From JBBRLA01 sp038231615 (lineage in GTDB: Bacteria; Myxococcota_A; Polyangia; Palsa-1104; JAEUJZ01), in assembly GCA_038231615.1 (NCBI GenBank), contig JBBRLA010000376.1, positions 1-8,266 of the forward strand: DNA of 8,266 bases, given 5' to 3'. The notes below the pieces were generated by a model that was not told where the DNA came from, searched no databases, and saw nothing but the letters and a program-made list of their open reading frames with translations. Each line of letters opens with the position of its first letter. The stretch's first letter is position 1. The translations under genes and the position numbers were made by a program. Shown in pieces: positions 6,689 through 8,266 of this stretch.

Positions 6689-7567
6689 TTATTCGTCCGG
6701 GGTCGGCATCAGCGGACGCCACAGCCGAGGCAGGGGCCGGATCGTCTGCACCCGCTGCCGTCGTTCCTCGTGGCGCGGAATCAGCTTCAGCCCGGCGATG
6801 CGCCGGGGGTCGCCTTCGGCGAAAGCCGTGGTGATCGCCGCCGCCAGGCTGGCGAAGTAATTGTCCACCGCCAGGAGCGTGCCGTAGGCCTCCACCGGAA
6901 GCCGCTCCGCCACCCGCTCCGGCGTCGGCGTGCGCAGCTTCAGCAGCGTCTGCCGGTGCTCCTCCAGGTGCACAAGGTCCGCCGGGATCAGCCGGAAGGT
7001 GCGTAGCTTTCTCGCCAGCCGCTGCCCCCCGTCCAGAAAGAGTTCGATCCCATGGAGCAAAGATGCCACCGAGGCCGAATCCACCTTGTGGTCCAGCCCG
7101 AACGCCCGCCGCACCTCCGCCCCCTCCGCCCCTCGCGTCAGCCGCCGCACGCTGTCGCGCACCTGCGAAAGCTTCCCCGAGGCCTGCGAGATCGCCTCGC
7201 CGCGCCCGGCCACACCGCCGATGCTCCGGTTCTCGGCCCGCTCGACCTCGGCCAGCCGCCCCACCAGCACGTCCCCCGCCTCGATCTCCGTCGAGACCAC
7301 CCCGCGCTCCGCCAGCACCTCCCCGTGCTGCCGCAGAAACACCTGCAACCCCGGGAACGCCTTCACATACGCCGACGCCGGCTGGAGCGGTTCAACCCCC
7401 TGCCGCATCAGCCGCTCTCCCTCGCTCAGATAGTAGTCGACATAGTCCTTGGTGGTGATCAACGTCCGTTCCGCCGCGGTCTTCAGCTCCTCGTTCGAAT
7501 CGTGCTTAGCGTTGGGGTTGTGGTCGGGTCGGCTGTTCTTGGTGCGCTTGTCTGGTTGATGATCCAT
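6689..7567 (-). CDS. Hypothetical soluble protein, mostly helical, unrecognised (292 aa)
   Basis: ATG 7567 opens a 292-residue frame with strong G/C third-position bias, which supports real coding. A weak AGG element lies 8 bases before the start. There is no signal peptide, no membrane segment and no cysteine. The first 27 residues are polar and probably disordered (Asp, His, Lys, Asn rich). Residues about 28-230 look like a series of amphipathic helices rich in Leu, Ala, Glu and Arg, with LLAVDNYFASLAAAITTAFAEG at 231-252 the most hydrophobic part. The C-terminal 35 residues are basic and Pro-rich (RHEERRQR, then PLPRLWRPLMP). I recognise no domain or catalytic motif; a structural or scaffolding role is possible but unproven. 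It follows a 425-bp intergenic region containing an intrinsic terminator 58 bp upstream, so it is probably expressed from its own promoter or by readthrough. Confidence 0.75.
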   Translation of the reverse strand: MDHQPDKRTKNSRPDHNPNAKHDSNEELKTAAERTLITTKDYVDYYLSEGERLMRQGVEPLQPASAYVKAFPGLQVFLRQHGEVLAERGVVSTEIEAGDVLVGRLAEVERAENRSIGGVAGRGEAISQASGKLSQVRDSVRRLTRGAEGAEVRRAFGLDHKVDSASVASLLHGIELFLDGGQRLARKLRTFRLIPADLVHLEEHRQTLLKLRTPTPERVAERLPVEAYGTLLAVDNYFASLAAAITTAFAEGDPRRIAGLKLIPRHEERRQRVQTIRPLPRLWRPLMPTPDE

Positions 7568-7624
7568 GAGGAAGACCTAAGCGCGGCAGAGGGCATTGCA
7601 AGGCAAGACGAAAAAGAAGCCATG

Positions 7625-7656
7625 AAACAAAAGAGCCCGGTCGGGTGACCGGGCTC
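7625..7656 (-). terminator. Rho-independent terminator (leftward transcripts)
   Basis: Arms GAGCCCGGTC (7633-7642) and GACCGGGCTC (7647-7656) pair perfectly over 10 bp around a 4-base loop. On the minus strand the stem is followed at once by TTTTGTTT (7632-7625). The plus strand lacks a T-tract after the stem, so it acts only on leftward transcription. It lies 58 bp upstream of the 292-aa start and 336 bp after the stop codon of the right-edge gene, so it most naturally ends a short transcript made within the intergenic region or a long 3' tail of the right-edge gene. Confidence 0.8.
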
Positions 7657-7734
7657 AAGGCCTTAGAGGATTACCTTGGGGCCTTCACAACACGTGAAAC
7701 AGACCTAGCAAGGCACCTCCAGAAGACCAAGGCA
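7625..7734 (-). ncRNA. Candidate small RNA or structured leader of about 110 nt
   Basis: On the minus strand TATGAT (7738-7743) matches the -10 consensus at five of six bases and would place the 5' end near 7731-7735. That is where a stem begins: UGCCUUGG (7734-7727) can pair over 8 bp with CCAAGGUA (7679-7672), one pair being a wobble. Inside, UUCAC and GUGAA form a hairpin around a 5-base loop (within 7681-7700). The segment ends at the strong terminator. No good -35 lies at the proper distance. It does not resemble SRP, tmRNA or RNase P RNA, and I cannot match it to a known 6S RNA. The alternative is a leader transcript that includes the 14-codon ORF. Confidence 0.38.
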
Positions 7735-7749
7735 CAAATCATATTTCAT
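7705..7749 (-). CDS. 14-codon ORF with a perfect Shine-Dalgarno, possible leader peptide
   Basis: ATG 7749 opens MKYDLCLGLLEVPC and ends at TAG 7705-7707. Upstream, GGAGGTGA (7763-7756) is fully complementary to the usual 3' end of 16S rRNA and ends 6 bases from ATG, an ideal arrangement and the strongest ribosome site in this window. Codons 6-8 are the left arm of the stem described for the small-RNA candidate, so ribosomes on this ORF would open that stem. The terminator follows 48 bases after the stop codon. There is no obvious run of one regulatory amino acid, although four Leu and two Cys codons occur in 14. It could be a true leader peptide, a small protein or a coincidence. Confidence 0.33.
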   Translation of the reverse strand: MKYDLCLGLLEVPC

Positions 7750-7764
7750 GAACAGTCACCTCCC

Positions 7765-7804
7765 CCGGCTCGCAGCCGGCGCCCACGCGACCGCGTCCCG
7801 CGGT
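7765..7804. repeat. Two adjacent short hairpins upstream of the 14-codon ORF
   Basis: CCGGCT (7765-7770) and AGCCGG (7774-7779) pair over 6 bp with a 3-base loop. ACCGCG (7790-7795) and CGCGGT (7799-7804) do the same. In a leftward transcript the first would end one base before the Shine-Dalgarno of the 14-codon ORF and could influence its access. Short perfect stems are common in GC-rich DNA, so function is uncertain. Confidence 0.35.
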
Positions 7805-7854
7805 ATATTGCGGGCGTTCGTGTGGCGGACCCGATCCGGATCCGGTTTGCTAGG

Positions 7855-7899
7855 ATGCAGCCATTCGCGTCGGGACCCAATTGTCCTGGCGGGCTGCAT
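7855..7899. repeat. Nested stem-loop in the intergenic region
   Basis: ATGCAGCC (7855-7862) and GGCTGCAT (7892-7899) are perfect 8-bp inverted arms. Within the loop GGAC (7873-7876) and GTCC (7883-7886) form an inner stem, giving a two-level hairpin. No T-tract adjoins it on either strand. It may be an RNA structure, a protein site or a small repeat; copies elsewhere cannot be checked from this window. Confidence 0.4.
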
Positions 7900-7958
7900 G
7901 TTCAAAGCATAGCAGCCGGTCCAGACAGCACCGCATTATTTTTTCTGCCGAGGGGATG

Positions 7959-7977
7959 GCCCGACCTTTGGCCGGGC
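7959..7977 (-). terminator. Hairpin just after the right-edge gene, weak terminator candidate
   Basis: On the minus strand GCCCGGCC (7977-7970) pairs with GGTCGGGC (7966-7959) over 8 bp including one G-U pair, around an AAA loop. It begins 16 bases beyond the stop codon of the right-edge gene, the expected place for a terminator, but the following bases are C-rich rather than T-rich. It may end transcription inefficiently or protect the mRNA 3' end. Confidence 0.4.
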
Positions 7978-7992
7978 TCAAGCATAAACAAA

Positions 7993-8266
7993 TTATTTGG
8001 GCGAGAGGACCAGGCGCACCATCGGGGTATAGCGCACCGGCGATGAGATCAGCGCCGTCTGCGGCTCGGCGTCCCGCTGGTACACGTGCCCCGAGTCGTT
8101 CTCCGTCACCCACAGCCGGGCCCCGCTGCTCGGGTCCGAGAGGCCGATGCCGATGAACGCCGGGCCGTGCAGGTCGGGTAGCTCCGGCAGGCTCTCGACG
8201 ATCCATTTCCCGTCGGCGGCGCCGGAGCACAGGTCGGGCGGGTATTCGCGGTCCACCGTGTGCAAG
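7993..8266 (-). CDS. C-terminal 90 residues of an unrecognised protein (gene enters from the right edge)
   Basis: The minus frame is open to the window edge and ends with TAA at 7993-7995. The first visible full codon is TTG, so no true start is visible and the gene almost certainly begins outside the window. G/C third-position bias supports this frame over the overlapping alternatives. The visible part reads like a beta-rich domain: GKWIVESLPELPDL, then FIGIGLSDPSSGARLWVTENDSGHVYQRD, then VRYTPMVRLVLSPK at the end. One Cys is present, with no membrane helix. I do not recognise the family. Confidence 0.62.
   Translation of the reverse strand, partial: LHTVDREYPPDLCSGAADGKWIVESLPELPDLHGPAFIGIGLSDPSSGARLWVTENDSGHVYQRDAEPQTALISSPVRYTPMVRLVLSPK

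Larger units (their letters stand above)
7568..7992. other. 425-bp intergenic region rich in inverted repeats
   Basis: No long coding frame is convincing here on either strand. The region holds, from left to right on the plus strand, an intrinsic terminator, a foldable segment with a 14-codon ORF, short hairpins at 7765-7779 and 7790-7804, a CCGGATCCGG palindrome near 7836-7845, a stem-loop at 7855-7899 and a hairpin at 7959-7977. Parts of it (7600-7760 and 7930-8000) are visibly more A/T-rich than the flanking genes. Confidence 0.7.

Noticed and set aside
6771..6781. Second copy of TGGCGCGGAAT, the left half of the 20-bp palindrome
   Set aside because: It lies in the 292-aa coding sequence (codons for RHEE), is not palindromic there, and an 11-base match can arise by chance.
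6290..7006. Plus-strand frame of 238 codons over the small genes
   Set aside because: It spans two minus-strand genes and the palindrome between them, and has no ribosome site or recognisable domain.
7493..7501. GTTCGAATC resembling a tRNA T-loop
   Set aside because: It lies inside the 292-aa gene, with no acceptor stem, anticodon arm or D-arm around it.
7645..8046. Plus-strand frame of 133 codons through the intergenic region
   Set aside because: It would start with GTG in the terminator loop with no ribosome site, and it runs through all the inverted repeats and into the end of the right-edge gene.

Overview
This is a GC-rich bacterial chromosomal segment with strong G/C preference at third codon positions, some GTG starts and a mixed operon layout. 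Gene content (a two-PDZ HtrA protease, a double-Cache sensor, an NAD-dependent ligase and several lineage-specific orphans) suggests a Gram-negative host, possibly myxobacterial or another former deltaproteobacterial lineage. That placement is an inference, not a demonstrated identity. I see no mobile element, CRISPR array, tRNA or rRNA.

Left part (1-2559, minus strand): a secreted or periplasmic DegP/HtrA-type serine protease is followed 48 bp downstream by the N-terminal 309 residues of a membrane sensor with an extracytoplasmic dCache_1 domain, cut by the window edge. Both work outside the cytoplasmic membrane and probably form one transcription unit.

Middle (2602-5880, plus strand): divergent from the protease, a class I SAM-dependent methyltransferase-like protein is followed by ligA. 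The ligA ribosome-binding site lies inside the last codons of the methyltransferase gene, so the two are probably translated together. The LigA has all domains (Ia, adenylation, OB, Cys4 zinc finger, HhH, BRCT) but several deviations in conserved motifs.

Right part (5893-8266, minus strand): two short probable membrane-protein genes (a Cys-knuckle plus glycine-zipper protein of 82 aa and a very basic one-helix protein of 97 aa) form a small unit. A plausible promoter and a perfect 20-bp palindrome lie upstream. Next comes a 292-aa orphan soluble protein. Upstream of it is a 425-bp intergenic region (7568-7992) rich in inverted repeats. It contains a clear minus-strand intrinsic terminator, a 14-codon ORF with a perfect Shine-Dalgarno sequence and a foldable segment that may be a small RNA or leader attenuator. 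The right edge holds the C-terminal 90 residues of an unrecognised protein.

The most interesting parts are the 7625-7749 leader/small-RNA candidate and the palindrome-controlled small membrane-protein pair. The rest is ordinary housekeeping and envelope-stress content.
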